Positions 1 through 7,925 of a DNA stretch of 42,315 bases are shown piece by piece. The translations under genes were made by a program, and so were the position numbers. The DNA is taken from NCBI GenBank assembly GCA_052118425.1, contig JBQKHF010000027.1. One strand, 5' to 3'. This DNA comes from Roseburia_C sp900315735 (GTDB lineage: Bacteria > Bacillota > Clostridia > Lachnospirales > Lachnospiraceae). Numbering within the stretch: position 1 is the stretch's first letter; every line of letters begins with the position of its first letter. Below the pieces are notes generated by a model. That model did not search any database, was not told where the DNA came from, and worked only from the letters and a program-made list of their open reading frames with translations.

Positions 1-19
1 TGTATAACAAATTTGTTGC

Positions 20-50
20 ACCACCCGCATAGCAGGTGGTTTATTGTTTT
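20..50 (+). terminator. Probable intrinsic terminator of a gene left of the window
   Basis: ACCACC (20-25) and GGTGGT (35-40) form a 6-bp stem with a 9-nt loop, followed by the T-rich stretch TTATTGTTTT. The orientation fits termination of a rightward gene lying outside the window. The short stem keeps confidence moderate. Confidence 0.5.
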
Positions 51-112
51 GCACATCTCCATTTCTCCGTTGGGAGAAACTCCGATGCACTCAACAGGCT
101 AAAGCCCATAAG

Positions 113-138
113 AAAAGGATGCCGCATGTCCGGCATCC
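113..138 (-). terminator. Intrinsic terminator after the NhaC gene
   Basis: GGATGCCG (117-124) and CGGCATCC (131-138) form a perfect 8-bp GC-rich stem with a 6-nt loop. Read on the minus strand it is followed by TTTTCTTAT. It lies about 85 bases past the nhaC stop, so it should end that transcript. Confidence 0.75.
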
Positions 139-222
139 CCCGGGATTCTTGGAGTACTGGTGGAAAATACCAGCACTCCGATATATTGTCCGTAAAACGG
201 ATGACCTGTTTCTATTTTCATA

Positions 223-1638
223 TTATGCTGCCGCCTTTTCTGCTACACTGCCTGCCGGTTCTTTGTCTATGAAGGTTCTGCCCCAGCCGGTAATCATTGC
301 GATTAACATCATGATTCCAAGACCAATGCCATGGAAGGAGAATAATACGATCAGGTTCATGTTGAAGTTTACTGCTACTCCTGAGCTTGCGGCAAAAGTA
401 TATGCTAACATTGGAGCAAATCCATATGGAATCAGACACATTGCCACACAGGATACTGCATCCAAGATATTCGCACTACGATCTGGTGTAATGCCATGTT
501 TTTCTGTCAGAAGGCGTTTTGCTACCGGACCTTCCATTAAGATAACAACGGAGTTACATACGGTAAGGATACATAACAGTACATCTACTGCTGCAACTAC
601 AAGCTCTGCTTTTCTTGGAGTATCTGCAACCTTTGTTACTTTTTCCAATAATACTTCAAATAAACCGCCGACTTCCAGAAGATGAACCAGTGACATCAAA
701 AGCATTGCAAATACTACGGTATCCATCATTCCATTGATACCATCTACCAAAGTTCCACCTACGCTGAAGCTGTTCATATCAATGATTAAGATATCGGATA
801 CCGGAAGTAAACCGGATACAACACCAACTACCAGTCCTACTGCTACGGAAGCAGAAAGTGCTACTAACATATGTGTTCCTTTAATCATCATAAATATCAG
901 TAATGCAGGAACCACTAACATAATCAGTCCTTTCGGGCTTGCTGCCACATCAGATGCAACAGTTGTTCCATCAAAAGTTGCAAAGCCTGCGATTACAAAA
1001 AGTACCAATGCGATAGCTGCACCGGCTAATGCATATTTCAAACGGGAGCGGACAACAGTTGGAACCGGTACATCCTGCGAATAAGCAGATGCAATAGTGG
1101 TATCAGATACCGGTGCAATGTTGTCTCCAAAGTATGCTGCACTGACGATTGCTCCTAAAATAAGTGGTGGGTATGCACCAAGGGAAACACCTACCGGATA
1201 AAGAATCGGTGCCAGTGACATAACAGTTCCAAGTGCAGTTCCTGTTGCAGTAGATAACACACTGCCACAAATAAAAATGATTGCCGGGAACAATGCTCCG
1301 GTTACTCCGATGGAAGTACAAAGCCAAGTCAGACCTTCAATCAGCCCGGTGGTTTTCATAATCTGTGCAACCATGCCTGCAAAAAATAAAATAATTACAA
1401 TCATAATAACGGTCTTGTTAGCGATTCCGTCAATCAATGCTTCCGCACATTCTGCCGGTTTCTTTGCAAGCAGCAGTGCTAAAAACATACCGGCAAGGGT
1501 TGGTACCCAGAATGCCATCGGCAATGCCTTTCCACTCAAAGAGAGAAATAAGATTCCTCCTAACATCACTAAAAACGGTAACACTAATCCAAACATGCCG
1601 CCCCGGAATTCGAGGCGTTTTTCTTTTGTCTCTGTCAT
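223..1638 (-). CDS. nhaC: NhaC-family Na+/H+ antiporter
   Basis: A 471-residue polytopic membrane protein with about eleven hydrophobic segments and the small-residue-rich helices typical of the NhaC branch of the ion transporter superfamily. Visible motifs are GTALGT near the first third and AAYFGDNIAPVSDTT, a conserved NhaC-type segment. The family exchanges external protons or sodium, and some members move organic acids or amino acids with Na+ (family knowledge). The start at 1638 was chosen because AAGGAGG lies 9 bases upstream; an upstream extension with other Met codons has no ribosome site. It has its own candidate activator-dependent promoter (1768-1843). Because that promoter resembles the one of the neighbouring dehydrogenase, a link to amino or hydroxy acid metabolism is inferred; the true substrate is unknown. 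Confidence 0.88.
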   Translation of the reverse strand: MTETKEKRLEFRGGMFGLVLPFLVMLGGILFLSLSGKALPMAFWVPTLAGMFLALLLAKKPAECAEALIDGIANKTVIMIVIILFFAGMVAQIMKTTGLIEGLTWLCTSIGVTGALFPAIIFICGSVLSTATGTALGTVMSLAPILYPVGVSLGAYPPLILGAIVSAAYFGDNIAPVSDTTIASAYSQDVPVPTVVRSRLKYALAGAAIALVLFVIAGFATFDGTTVASDVAASPKGLIMLVVPALLIFMMIKGTHMLVALSASVAVGLVVGVVSGLLPVSDILIIDMNSFSVGGTLVDGINGMMDTVVFAMLLMSLVHLLEVGGLFEVLLEKVTKVADTPRKAELVVAAVDVLLCILTVCNSVVILMEGPVAKRLLTEKHGITPDRSANILDAVSCVAMCLIPYGFAPMLAYTFAASSGVAVNFNMNLIVLFSFHGIGLGIMMLIAMITGWGRTFIDKEPAGSVAEKAAA

Positions 1639-1710
1639 AATAAACATCCTCCTTATCATTACTCTTTCAACTACAATTCGAGAAATGTACCTTGCAAGTT
1701 TCCACATAAA

Positions 1711-1751
1711 AAGGAGCCCAAAAGCCATTTTTACCTGGCTTTGGACTCCTT
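1711..1751 (-). terminator. Hairpin with U-run between the aminotransferase and nhaC
   Basis: AAGGAGCCCAAAAGCCA and TGGCTTTGGACTCCTT form a roughly 16-bp imperfect stem (1711-1751). On the minus strand it is followed by TTTTT (1712-1708). It can end the aminotransferase transcript. It also lies just downstream of the candidate nhaC start site near 1761, so it would sit at the 5' end of the nhaC message and could attenuate it. Confidence 0.65.
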
Positions 1752-1767
1752 CGTCGTTTCTAATGAT

Positions 1768-1810
1768 AATGTATCATGCTTTCTTCTTTATTTCTGTAAA
1801 TCAACTTACA
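1768..1810 (-). promoter_or_regulatory. nhaC promoter with Crp-type operator near -41.5
   Basis: The palindrome TGTAAATCAACTTACA (1795-1810) is a TGTAA-N6-TTACA site. On the minus strand it runs into TTTACAGAAAT, then 11 bases, then CATGATACATT, with a -10-like TACATT at 1773-1768. The operator centre lies 34.5 bases from the end of the -10, which fits a class II activator site. There is no good -35 box. The dehydrogenase promoter has the same layout. Confidence 0.68.
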
Positions 1811-1827
1811 AAACAACTATGTTTTTT

Positions 1828-1843
1828 TGTAAAACACATTACA
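1828..1843. promoter_or_regulatory. Second Crp-type palindrome upstream of nhaC
   Basis: TGTAAAACACATTACA is a perfect TGTAA-N6-TTACA inverted repeat. Its centre is 33 bases (about three helical turns) from the site at 1795-1810, so two dimers could bind the same DNA face. It lies within 20 bases of the aminotransferase stop codon. Confidence 0.6.
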
Positions 1844-1846
1844 CTT

Positions 1847-3040
1847 TTATTTTGCATACAGCTCGTTTAACACTTCTCCAATAGAAGTAATGCCGTATTC
1901 TATCTGCTCCATGGATGGAACGGTAAAGTTTAACCGGAAAGAATGGGATTTGCTGTTATTCGTGATAAATACATCTCCTGAAATAATTGCAACCTTCTTC
2001 TCGCTGACTAACTTCTGTACCAGTTCATCAATGTCAATCTTACCTGAAGTATCAGTGCACCATACGAACATGCCGCCATCCGGTTCAATACATTTTATCT
2101 CTTTTGGAAGTTTTTCCCGGATTAATTTGCACATATATTCACTCTTTTTCGCATAAAAAGCGGATACCTCGGCAATGTGTTTCTTAATATTATAATTCTT
2201 ATAATACTCATAAACTATCATCTGTGCAAGAATATTTGTATGGACATCGGTAAACTGTTTCAACAGTGTTCCACGATCAATGATCTTCTTATTGGCAATC
2301 ATAAATCCTACACGAAGTCCCGGTGCCACAACCTTGGAAAAGCTGCCGGAATAACATACAATTCCTGCATCATCAAAGGATTTAAATGCCGGCACATGCT
2401 CGCCACGGAAACGCAGTTCACCGTAAGGATTATCTTCTATAATGATAATGTCATGCTTTTTGCAGACCTCATAAATTGCTTTTCTCCGCTCCAACGGCAT
2501 CGTAAGTCCTGTGGGATTGGAAAAGTTTGGAATGAGATAAACTGCCTTAATGGGATTTGTTGCAATGGCTTCCTCCAACTGTTCCGGCAGCATGCCGCTG
2601 TCATCGCCTTTTACGCCAACCAGCTTTACATTATTGGCTTTTATGGCACTTAGAGAACCGATAAAAATAGTTTCATCACAGGCAATGGCATCTCCTTCAT
2701 CACAAAAGATTTTCACAGCCATATCATTTGCCTGCTGCGCACCGGATGTAATCAGCACCGCATCTTCCTCTGTTCCAATGTTAAAATTCGTCTTAACATA
2801 TTCTGCAATCTGTTCCCGCAATGGAGTATATCCTTCGCTGATGGAATACTGCAGTGCTGCAATCGGATTTTCTGTTAAAATCTTCTGGGTAATCTCTGCA
2901 ATTTCTTTTTCCGGAAATGCTTCTTTGGCAGGATTTCCTCCGGACAATGCTACAATTCCATCTCCTACCATAAGCTTAAATAATTCACGGATAGCCGATG
3001 GTTTTAAAGTCTGTACTTTCTCTGAAAATTTATATTCCAT
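1847..3040 (-). CDS. PLP-dependent aminotransferase, class I/II (2-aminoadipate transaminase-like)
   Basis: A 397-residue fold-type I aminotransferase. The start at 3040 follows GAGGAGG by 7 bases. Near the N-terminus it has the substrate segment LSGGNPAKEAFP, then ITSGAQQAND, the PLP-contacting IPNFSNPTGLTM and EDNPYGELRF segments, and the Schiff-base lysine in YSGSFSKVVAPGLRVGFM. This pattern matches the LysN/MocR-like aminotransferases that act on branched, aromatic or 2-aminoadipate substrates (family knowledge). It follows the dehydrogenase gene by 61 bases with no obvious terminator between them, so the two are probably cotranscribed. Such a pair could interconvert an amino acid, its 2-oxo acid and its 2-hydroxy acid. 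That pathway and the specific substrate are inferred. Confidence 0.88.
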   Translation of the reverse strand: MEYKFSEKVQTLKPSAIRELFKLMVGDGIVALSGGNPAKEAFPEKEIAEITQKILTENPIAALQYSISEGYTPLREQIAEYVKTNFNIGTEEDAVLITSGAQQANDMAVKIFCDEGDAIACDETIFIGSLSAIKANNVKLVGVKGDDSGMLPEQLEEAIATNPIKAVYLIPNFSNPTGLTMPLERRKAIYEVCKKHDIIIIEDNPYGELRFRGEHVPAFKSFDDAGIVCYSGSFSKVVAPGLRVGFMIANKKIIDRGTLLKQFTDVHTNILAQMIVYEYYKNYNIKKHIAEVSAFYAKKSEYMCKLIREKLPKEIKCIEPDGGMFVWCTDTSGKIDIDELVQKLVSEKKVAIISGDVFITNNSKSHSFRLNFTVPSMEQIEYGITSIGEVLNELYAK

Positions 3041-3101
3041 AATAGTTCCTCCTCTATGAAGCTGCCCTTTTGACTGGGCATTTATCATCATTCTTCTATC
3101 A

Positions 3102-4055
3102 TTATTTATAACGAATGACATTTCGAAGTGGTTTTCCCGCTTTGTAAGCTGCCATATTTTCTTCGTATAACTGTTTTAACCGTTTCACCCAGCTATCTCC
3201 TGCCCCCGCCTTGTGGGTCGTCAGGAAAACATTTGGTAAATCCCATAACTTTGACTCCTGCGGCAATGGTTCCACCTCAAAAACATCCAGTGCAGCGGCT
3301 GCAATCTCACCTTCTTCCAATGCCCGGATCAAATCCTCTTCTACCACAATCGGTCCTCTTGCTGCATTTAAAAACATGGCATCCTTTTTCATTTTCCGGA
3401 ATGCATCATAATTCATCATATGCCTGGTAGCATCATTCAAAGGCACTACGACGACAATATAATCGCATTCTGCAAGCAGTGTATCAAGCCCTTCTTTGGT
3501 ATCAAAGAAATGATCCCAGTACGGACAATCCTTATTATATAAACCATAGGTATATACTTCCATTTCAAAGGCTTTGGCACGTTTTCCGATTTCTGCCGCA
3601 ATTGCGCCATCTCCGATTAATCCTAATTTCTTTGTATACAAATCTTTTCCAACCACAGACATCCATGGATCCTGGTTAAAAGTAATCCACTCGTGCCGTT
3701 TCTTGGCTTCCACATATTCCTGCATTCTTCTGGAATACATCATCATCTTGCAGAACACATCCTCTGCAATAGAGACGCTCATGTTTCCGGTTCCGTTGGT
3801 AAAGAGAATGCCGCGCTTTTTCATTTCCTCCAAATCAGCTCCATCTACGCCTGCTGCCGGAGTCTGAATCCATTTCACCGACTGGCACATATCTAAGAAA
3901 TCCTTCTTTAACATATATGGATGAATATTAATCACTTCTGCTTCCGCCATTACTTCCGGATGTGCAAGCATTTCCTCATTGGAATAAAAATATGTTTCAT
4001 CCGCCGCATCTTCCGGCCATAATCCTTTATATAACTCATGTGATACAATTTTCAT
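3102..4055 (-). CDS. D-isomer-specific 2-hydroxyacid dehydrogenase
   Basis: A 317-residue NAD(P)-dependent oxidoreductase of the D-2-hydroxyacid dehydrogenase family, expected to reduce a 2-oxo acid to a D-2-hydroxy acid in the cytoplasm. The central Rossmann domain has the variant dinucleotide loop KKLGLIGDGAIAAEIGKRA (GxGxxA rather than GxGxxG). Downstream are the conserved LNAARGPIVVEEDL segment with the substrate Arg, the Glu in LDVFEVEPLP, and the catalytic His in FLTTHKAGAG. The start at 4055 is preceded by AAGGAG at 8 bases; a longer reading from 4166 would run through the operator region. It is the first gene of the leftward unit, divergent from the Crp-type regulator. Confidence 0.88.
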   Translation of the reverse strand: MKIVSHELYKGLWPEDAADETYFYSNEEMLAHPEVMAEAEVINIHPYMLKKDFLDMCQSVKWIQTPAAGVDGADLEEMKKRGILFTNGTGNMSVSIAEDVFCKMMMYSRRMQEYVEAKKRHEWITFNQDPWMSVVGKDLYTKKLGLIGDGAIAAEIGKRAKAFEMEVYTYGLYNKDCPYWDHFFDTKEGLDTLLAECDYIVVVVPLNDATRHMMNYDAFRKMKKDAMFLNAARGPIVVEEDLIRALEEGEIAAAALDVFEVEPLPQESKLWDLPNVFLTTHKAGAGDSWVKRLKQLYEENMAAYKAGKPLRNVIRYK

Positions 4056-4079
4056 GTTCCCATCTCCTTTCTGCCTCCC

Positions 4080-4122
4080 AATGTAACATGACCTGTCAGA
4101 AATTTCTGTAAACTGATTTATA
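4080..4122 (-). promoter_or_regulatory. Dehydrogenase promoter with Crp-type operator near -41.5
   Basis: TGTAAACTGATTTATA (4107-4122) is a TGTAA-N6-TTATA near-palindrome. On the minus strand it leads into TTTACAGAAAT, 11 bases, CATGTTACATT, with TACATT at 4085-4080 as the -10. The spacing matches the nhaC promoter exactly. An overlapping palindrome, CAGAAATTTCTG (4097-4108), may be a second operator or chance. Confidence 0.7.
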
Positions 4123-4139
4123 AAAATTCTAAGAAATTT

Positions 4140-4183
4140 TGTAAAGTGCTTTACTTTCTTTTCCATACTTTGTCGTATATAAT
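4140..4183 (+). promoter_or_regulatory. Promoter of the Crp-type regulator with its own operator
   Basis: TGTAAAGTGCTTTACT (4140-4155) contains the near-perfect palindrome GTAAAG-TG-CTTTAC. TATAAT lies at 4178-4183 with only a weak -35 (TTTCTT). The operator centre is 35.5 bases from the end of the -10, again a class II activator position, so autoregulation is likely. Confidence 0.65.
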
Positions 4184-4215
4184 GTAGACATTCTGATACG
4201 AAAGAGGGATTTCAC

Positions 4216-4914
4216 ATGGGTGCTTTATCAAATGATGATATCTATCATGAAGATTTTTCCAGGCAGGTTACCAATCCCTGGGTAAAGCTTTCTCCGGATG
4301 AATGGGGAAGCCTTACGGAAGGACTGTATCCTACCCGGTTCGATAAAAATACGGTTATCTATCACCAGGGCGATATGCTGCGCTTTGCTTTTATCGTAAA
4401 AAGCGGCAGAGTCCGCCTCAGCTATTACAGCGAGGCCGGCGAAGAAAAGGGGATTCTGATTGCAGAAGAAAACTGCATGTTTGGAGAAGCAGCTGCTCTG
4501 CCGGGTTACCCGACCTATTATACGGCAACTGCAATCGTAGACTGTGAATTATATCTGGTTCCGATTCCAAAACTTATTTCTACGATTCCGACGGATTCAG
4601 ATTTTGCGCTGAAATTAATTATGCTGATGGCTCGGAAAATGCGGATTTATTCTGCGCAGGAAATCGAGCTTTCCTTTACGGAAGCCTATACCAGAACCTG
4701 CCATGCCCTGCTTTATATTGCAGATGTCTATGGCAAACCTACCGACGAGGGAATTCTCATCCGTAACCGCTTTACCCATCAGGAGCTTGCCAATATGATT
4801 CATACCAGCCGGGTCAGTGTTGCCAATGTTTTCAGTGAACTGACGAAGTGCGGCATTATTGCCAAGCGGGATGGGCATTATATTATATTAAAACCGGATG
4901 AACTTTACGTTTAA
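4216..4914 (+). CDS. Crp/Fnr-family transcriptional regulator
   Basis: A 232-residue regulator with an N-terminal cyclic-nucleotide-binding-type beta barrel (about residues 20-135; motifs YHQGDMLRFAFIVKSGRVRL and FGEAAAL) and a C-terminal winged helix-turn-helix (about 150-225). The recognition region is FTHQELANMIHTSRVSVANV. The cAMP phosphate-binding Arg-Ser pair of true CRP is not evident, and there are no N-terminal Fnr cysteines, so the ligand is unknown; organic acids are possible. A TGTAA-N6-TTACA operator family in this locus fits a Crp-type dimer. AGAGGG precedes the ATG. The gene is followed after 26 bases by the AEC permease, probably in one transcript. Confidence 0.88.
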   Translation: MGALSNDDIYHEDFSRQVTNPWVKLSPDEWGSLTEGLYPTRFDKNTVIYHQGDMLRFAFIVKSGRVRLSYYSEAGEEKGILIAEENCMFGEAAALPGYPTYYTATAIVDCELYLVPIPKLISTIPTDSDFALKLIMLMARKMRIYSAQEIELSFTEAYTRTCHALLYIADVYGKPTDEGILIRNRFTHQELANMIHTSRVSVANVFSELTKCGIIAKRDGHYIILKPDELYV

Positions 4915-4940
4915 TTTTACATGCAAAAGAGGGATGAACA

Positions 4941-5897
4941 ATGACTGGAATTATTATCTACAAGATTGAAACCTTTGTAATTATGATGCTGCTTGGTGTC
5001 CTTGCAGCCAGACTTCACATTTTAAAGAAAGATGGATTAAGTACCTTATCGGGGCTTCTGGTAAAAATTACTTTTCCCTGTCTGGGATTTGCCTTAATCT
5101 ATGATGCGGATACTTCTCTTCTTGATTTTGCTGCTAACTGGAAATTTGTAGTCTTTGAACTGCTGTTGTCTGCATTTCTCCTAGTACTTGGTTTCCTCTC
5201 CATGAAGCTGATGCGCCTGCCGAATTCCACCCGGCAGATTCATATCATCCAGACCATGTTCGGAAATCAGGGTTTTATGAATATCCCGATTCTGCTTTCG
5301 ATTTTCACCCATGGAGAAGCCAGTGTATACATTGCTATTTTCACACTGGTCGACCAGATTCTTCTCTGGTCATTAGGTGTGGTCATTATGTCTTCTTCTG
5401 ACCCTGCCAACAAAAAAGTTTTATCCTTTAACACCTTAAAGAAAATTTTAAATCCAATGAACTTAAGCATGATTGCAGCTGTTCTTTTTACAACCTTCCA
5501 TATTCATATTCCGGAAGTTCTTTCTTCTACAATAACTTCCGTTGGAAATGTAAGCTTCAGTCTCGCCCTGATTTTCCTTGGTGCAACCCTTTCTTATATT
5601 TCCTTAAAGAATCTCGACTATATTTATGATTATTTCTTCTTGGTAATTGTCAAAATGATTCTGATTCCGGTTGGTGTTGCAGCTGTAGTATCACATTTCC
5701 TTACTCCGACCGAGACAACAATTCTTACCTTAATGGCATGTATGCCAGCCATGTCCGCCATTCCGATGATGGCAGAAAACTACCATTCCGATGCGGAATT
5801 TGCTTCAAAGACCTGCTTTGTCATGACACTTTGCTCCGTCTTTACAATTCCGCTGGTCTTCTTCCTCTTAGAGCTTCTCGGCATCCATATCGGCTGA
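4941..5897 (+). CDS. AEC-family permease (auxin efflux carrier-like)
   Basis: A 318-residue membrane protein with about ten predicted transmembrane helices split into two five-helix halves, as in the AEC/BASS transporter fold. Recognisable segments are LSGLLVKITFPCLGFALI in the first half and the late AIPMMAENY stretch. Bacterial members export or import small organic acids such as malate, malonate or lactate-like compounds (family knowledge). AAGAGGG lies upstream of the start. It is paired with the Crp-type regulator and sits opposite a hydroxyacid dehydrogenase and aminotransferase, so transport of a hydroxy or oxo acid is the favoured inference. Confidence 0.82.
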   Translation: MTGIIIYKIETFVIMMLLGVLAARLHILKKDGLSTLSGLLVKITFPCLGFALIYDADTSLLDFAANWKFVVFELLLSAFLLVLGFLSMKLMRLPNSTRQIHIIQTMFGNQGFMNIPILLSIFTHGEASVYIAIFTLVDQILLWSLGVVIMSSSDPANKKVLSFNTLKKILNPMNLSMIAAVLFTTFHIHIPEVLSSTITSVGNVSFSLALIFLGATLSYISLKNLDYIYDYFFLVIVKMILIPVGVAAVVSHFLTPTETTILTLMACMPAMSAIPMMAENYHSDAEFASKTCFVMTLCSVFTIPLVFFLLELLGIHIG

Positions 5898-5940
5898 TGA
5901 TTTGTCTTCTTTCTGAAATATGCTATAATGAGCAGTGCCA

Positions 5941-5998
5941 TCCCATAAAATAATAACCGGTTTTGCTTGCAAAACACCGGTTATTATTTTATGGGATG
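5941..5998 (+). terminator. Long bidirectional terminator-like hairpin after the AEC permease
   Basis: The arm at 5941-5967 pairs with 5970-5998 over about 27 bp, with a 2-base bulge and a tiny loop. The core is CCGG plus TTTTGC/GCAAAA. The 3' arm is U-rich (TTATTATTTTA), so it can end transcription from the left; the stem is symmetric, so it could act from either side. Confidence 0.7.
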
Positions 5999-6003
5999 AT
6001 AGT

Positions 6004-6046
6004 GCGAAGCACGTACATCTTGAAAATCTTTGATTTTCAAGATGCA
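6004..6046. repeat. Pair of adjacent hairpins (GTGC/GCAC and a 13-bp perfect stem)
   Basis: GTGCGAAGCAC (6004-6014) is a small hairpin. CATCTTGAAAATC (6018-6030) and GATTTTCAAGATG (6034-6046) form a perfect 13-bp stem with a TTT loop. No U-run follows, so it does not look like a simple terminator. It may be an intergenic repeat unit or a processing element. Confidence 0.45.
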
Positions 6047-6119
6047 CTGCGTATTAACTTAATAGTGACTTATCAAATGCTTATTTTAACTTTAAGAAAC
6101 CCTTCAGAAAGGAGTCTCC

Positions 6120-7613
6120 ATGAGTATCTTATCCAACCTATCCAGTAAAAAACGTACCTTTGAAGTAGCAGAACCGGACCGGAAATACCTGGCACAGGGC
6201 ATCTTCTTCATTGCCCTTGGAACCATTCTTATTTCCTGCATTACCGTTACAGAGCTTGATCTGATGCCTCGTTATCTGCTGCTGGCTGCCGGTATTATCC
6301 TTGGTATCTTCGGCTTTTTTCGATTATTGAAATTCCATAAAGACGCCAAAGCTTTCCGTGATTACGAACCTGCCTGGGACAAAGGCAGAGGCATGTATGA
6401 CCGGTTTGCCAAAGAATATAACCAGTGGAACGAAGATGGAACTCCTCCGGTAAGCTGTGATGGTGATATTACCTATTTTCTGAAATTACAGCAGGAACGT
6501 CTTAAGGAAAAGGGACTTCATATGGAAAACCGTGTCATTCCGGGAAAGGGAAATACTTTTGGTACTGCCTGTCTCACCCACAAGAGTGCCTGGTATACCT
6601 CGGATACAACTTATGAAGAAATCCGCCATAAGTTCTCTTTTTCCAATGCTTCCGGCGAACTCTATTCCCGTGATACCGAGCAGGTTATGTATGAAACGAT
6701 TGTACACAGCCCCAACGAACAGCAGCTTCCCTTTATTACCGCAACCTGTCCAAGCTGTGGTGCCGTTAATCTGGTTTCCAATCTGACGGAAGGCTGTCCT
6801 TACTGTGGTACGAAATTTCGCATGACGGATTTATTTCCCCGTGTCATGAATTTATCCTTTGTAATAAATCCATCCTCCAACCGGAATATGCAGGTATTTC
6901 ACAATACCATTTTACTTACCATGCTGGCATTTTTTGCTGGATTCTTCCCATTCTTTCTCATTGGGAAACAGGAAATTCTTCCCCTGGCACTGTTCTCTGC
7001 TTATCTTGCCGCACTGATTGGGGGCGGATTCTTAGGCTTGCTGTTAGGAGATTTGCTGCTTCTTATGGGGTTTGGCAACCGAGATGGCATGAAACATATT
7101 TCGGCTTTTGGCTTTCTGCGTACAAAACGGAAGTTAAAGGATACGATGCTTCGATATGATCCGAATTTCTCTTATGAAAAATTTGAAGGCCAGATGATTT
7201 CTCTTGTACGCATGGCGGTATTTTCCAATGACCCATCCACGCTTTCTTCCTATCGTGGTGGTACATTAGATGAGCGTTTCAAAGATATCATTGAAATGAC
7301 TTATACCAGTGGCATGACACTGAGAAATCTGTCCATAGAAAACAATCAGCTGCATATGACCTTACGAACCTGGTGGATAAATTACAGCGAAAAAAATGGA
7401 AATATTTCGAAAACCGGTGACTGCATTGATGTCACTCTGTTGCGAAATATTTCCACTCCGGAACCACCTGGATTCTCCATCAGTTCCGTTATCTGTAATG
7501 GCTGCGGTGCCAGCTTTGATGCAGTACGGCAGCGGTATTGTCCATTCTGTCACAATGAATATCATATGGAAGATAAGACTTTTATTATCGAAGATATGAA
7601 ATTAATCCGATAA
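6120..7613 (+). CDS. Membrane protein with two zinc ribbons and a Tim44-like region
   Basis: A 497-residue protein of unknown function, with AAAGGAG upstream of the start. Two hydrophobic helices lie at about residues 24-65, then a soluble segment. A zinc ribbon follows (CPSCGAVNLVSNLTEGCPYCG, about 220-240), then two more membrane helices (about 262-320). A soluble region after them (YDPNFSYEKFEGQMISLVRM onward) resembles the Tim44-like/NTF2-type fold that often follows membrane anchors. A second zinc ribbon closes the protein (CNGCGASFDAVRQRYCPFC, near 458-476). All eight cysteines are intact. The Tim44-like assignment comes from pattern memory and is uncertain. The gene stands alone between a hairpin and a convergent operon. 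Confidence 0.72.
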   Translation: MSILSNLSSKKRTFEVAEPDRKYLAQGIFFIALGTILISCITVTELDLMPRYLLLAAGIILGIFGFFRLLKFHKDAKAFRDYEPAWDKGRGMYDRFAKEYNQWNEDGTPPVSCDGDITYFLKLQQERLKEKGLHMENRVIPGKGNTFGTACLTHKSAWYTSDTTYEEIRHKFSFSNASGELYSRDTEQVMYETIVHSPNEQQLPFITATCPSCGAVNLVSNLTEGCPYCGTKFRMTDLFPRVMNLSFVINPSSNRNMQVFHNTILLTMLAFFAGFFPFFLIGKQEILPLALFSAYLAALIGGGFLGLLLGDLLLLMGFGNRDGMKHISAFGFLRTKRKLKDTMLRYDPNFSYEKFEGQMISLVRMAVFSNDPSTLSSYRGGTLDERFKDIIEMTYTSGMTLRNLSIENNQLHMTLRTWWINYSEKNGNISKTGDCIDVTLLRNISTPEPPGFSISSVICNGCGASFDAVRQRYCPFCHNEYHMEDKTFIIEDMKLIR

Positions 7614-7614
7614 A

Positions 7615-7902
7615 CTATTCTTTTTCTTCAAAACCATGCTGCAGGAATTCGTTCCATGCAGCATTTGTTTTTTCTAATTCTTTTTTCTGCATGATTGCAT
7701 TCCGGTCACTTAATATCGCAAGCATCTCATCTACAATTTCACCTTCCGGCAGATATTCATAGTGTGATAAATACCACAGCATCCGCTGTGCCGTAAAATC
7801 CGTATTCAGATTCCGGGTAATGACATCACAGAATTCTTCCGGATACCCCCGTTCCATCATGACATGATAAAGCTCTATACTCTTTTCCGACTTCGGTTTC
7901 AT
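7615..7902 (-). CDS. Small acidic helical protein of unknown function
   Basis: A 95-residue predicted all-helical, charged, cytoplasmic protein without cysteines, signal peptide or membrane segment. No family was recognised. It is the last gene of a three-gene leftward group (8786-7615), 23 bases after the histidine phosphatase, and its stop almost touches the stop of the convergent 6120-7613 gene. The AGGGCAGGA upstream is a weak ribosome site. It is accepted as real because of its spacing and codon usage. Confidence 0.6.
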   Translation of the reverse strand: MKPKSEKSIELYHVMMERGYPEEFCDVITRNLNTDFTAQRMLWYLSHYEYLPEGEIVDEMLAILSDRNAIMQKKELEKTNAAWNEFLQHGFEEKE

Positions 7903-7925
7903 TTTCCATTCCTGCCCTTCGTCTC

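Noticed and set aside
44..1084. Plus-strand open frames opposite nhaC (and similar opposite-strand frames across the window)
   Set aside because: They mirror the real gene's codons, lack ribosome sites and give Thr/Ser/Pro-rich translations without family features.
3041..3101. Separate promoter for the aminotransferase
   Set aside because: No convincing -10/-35 or Crp-type palindrome was seen in the 61-base gap.
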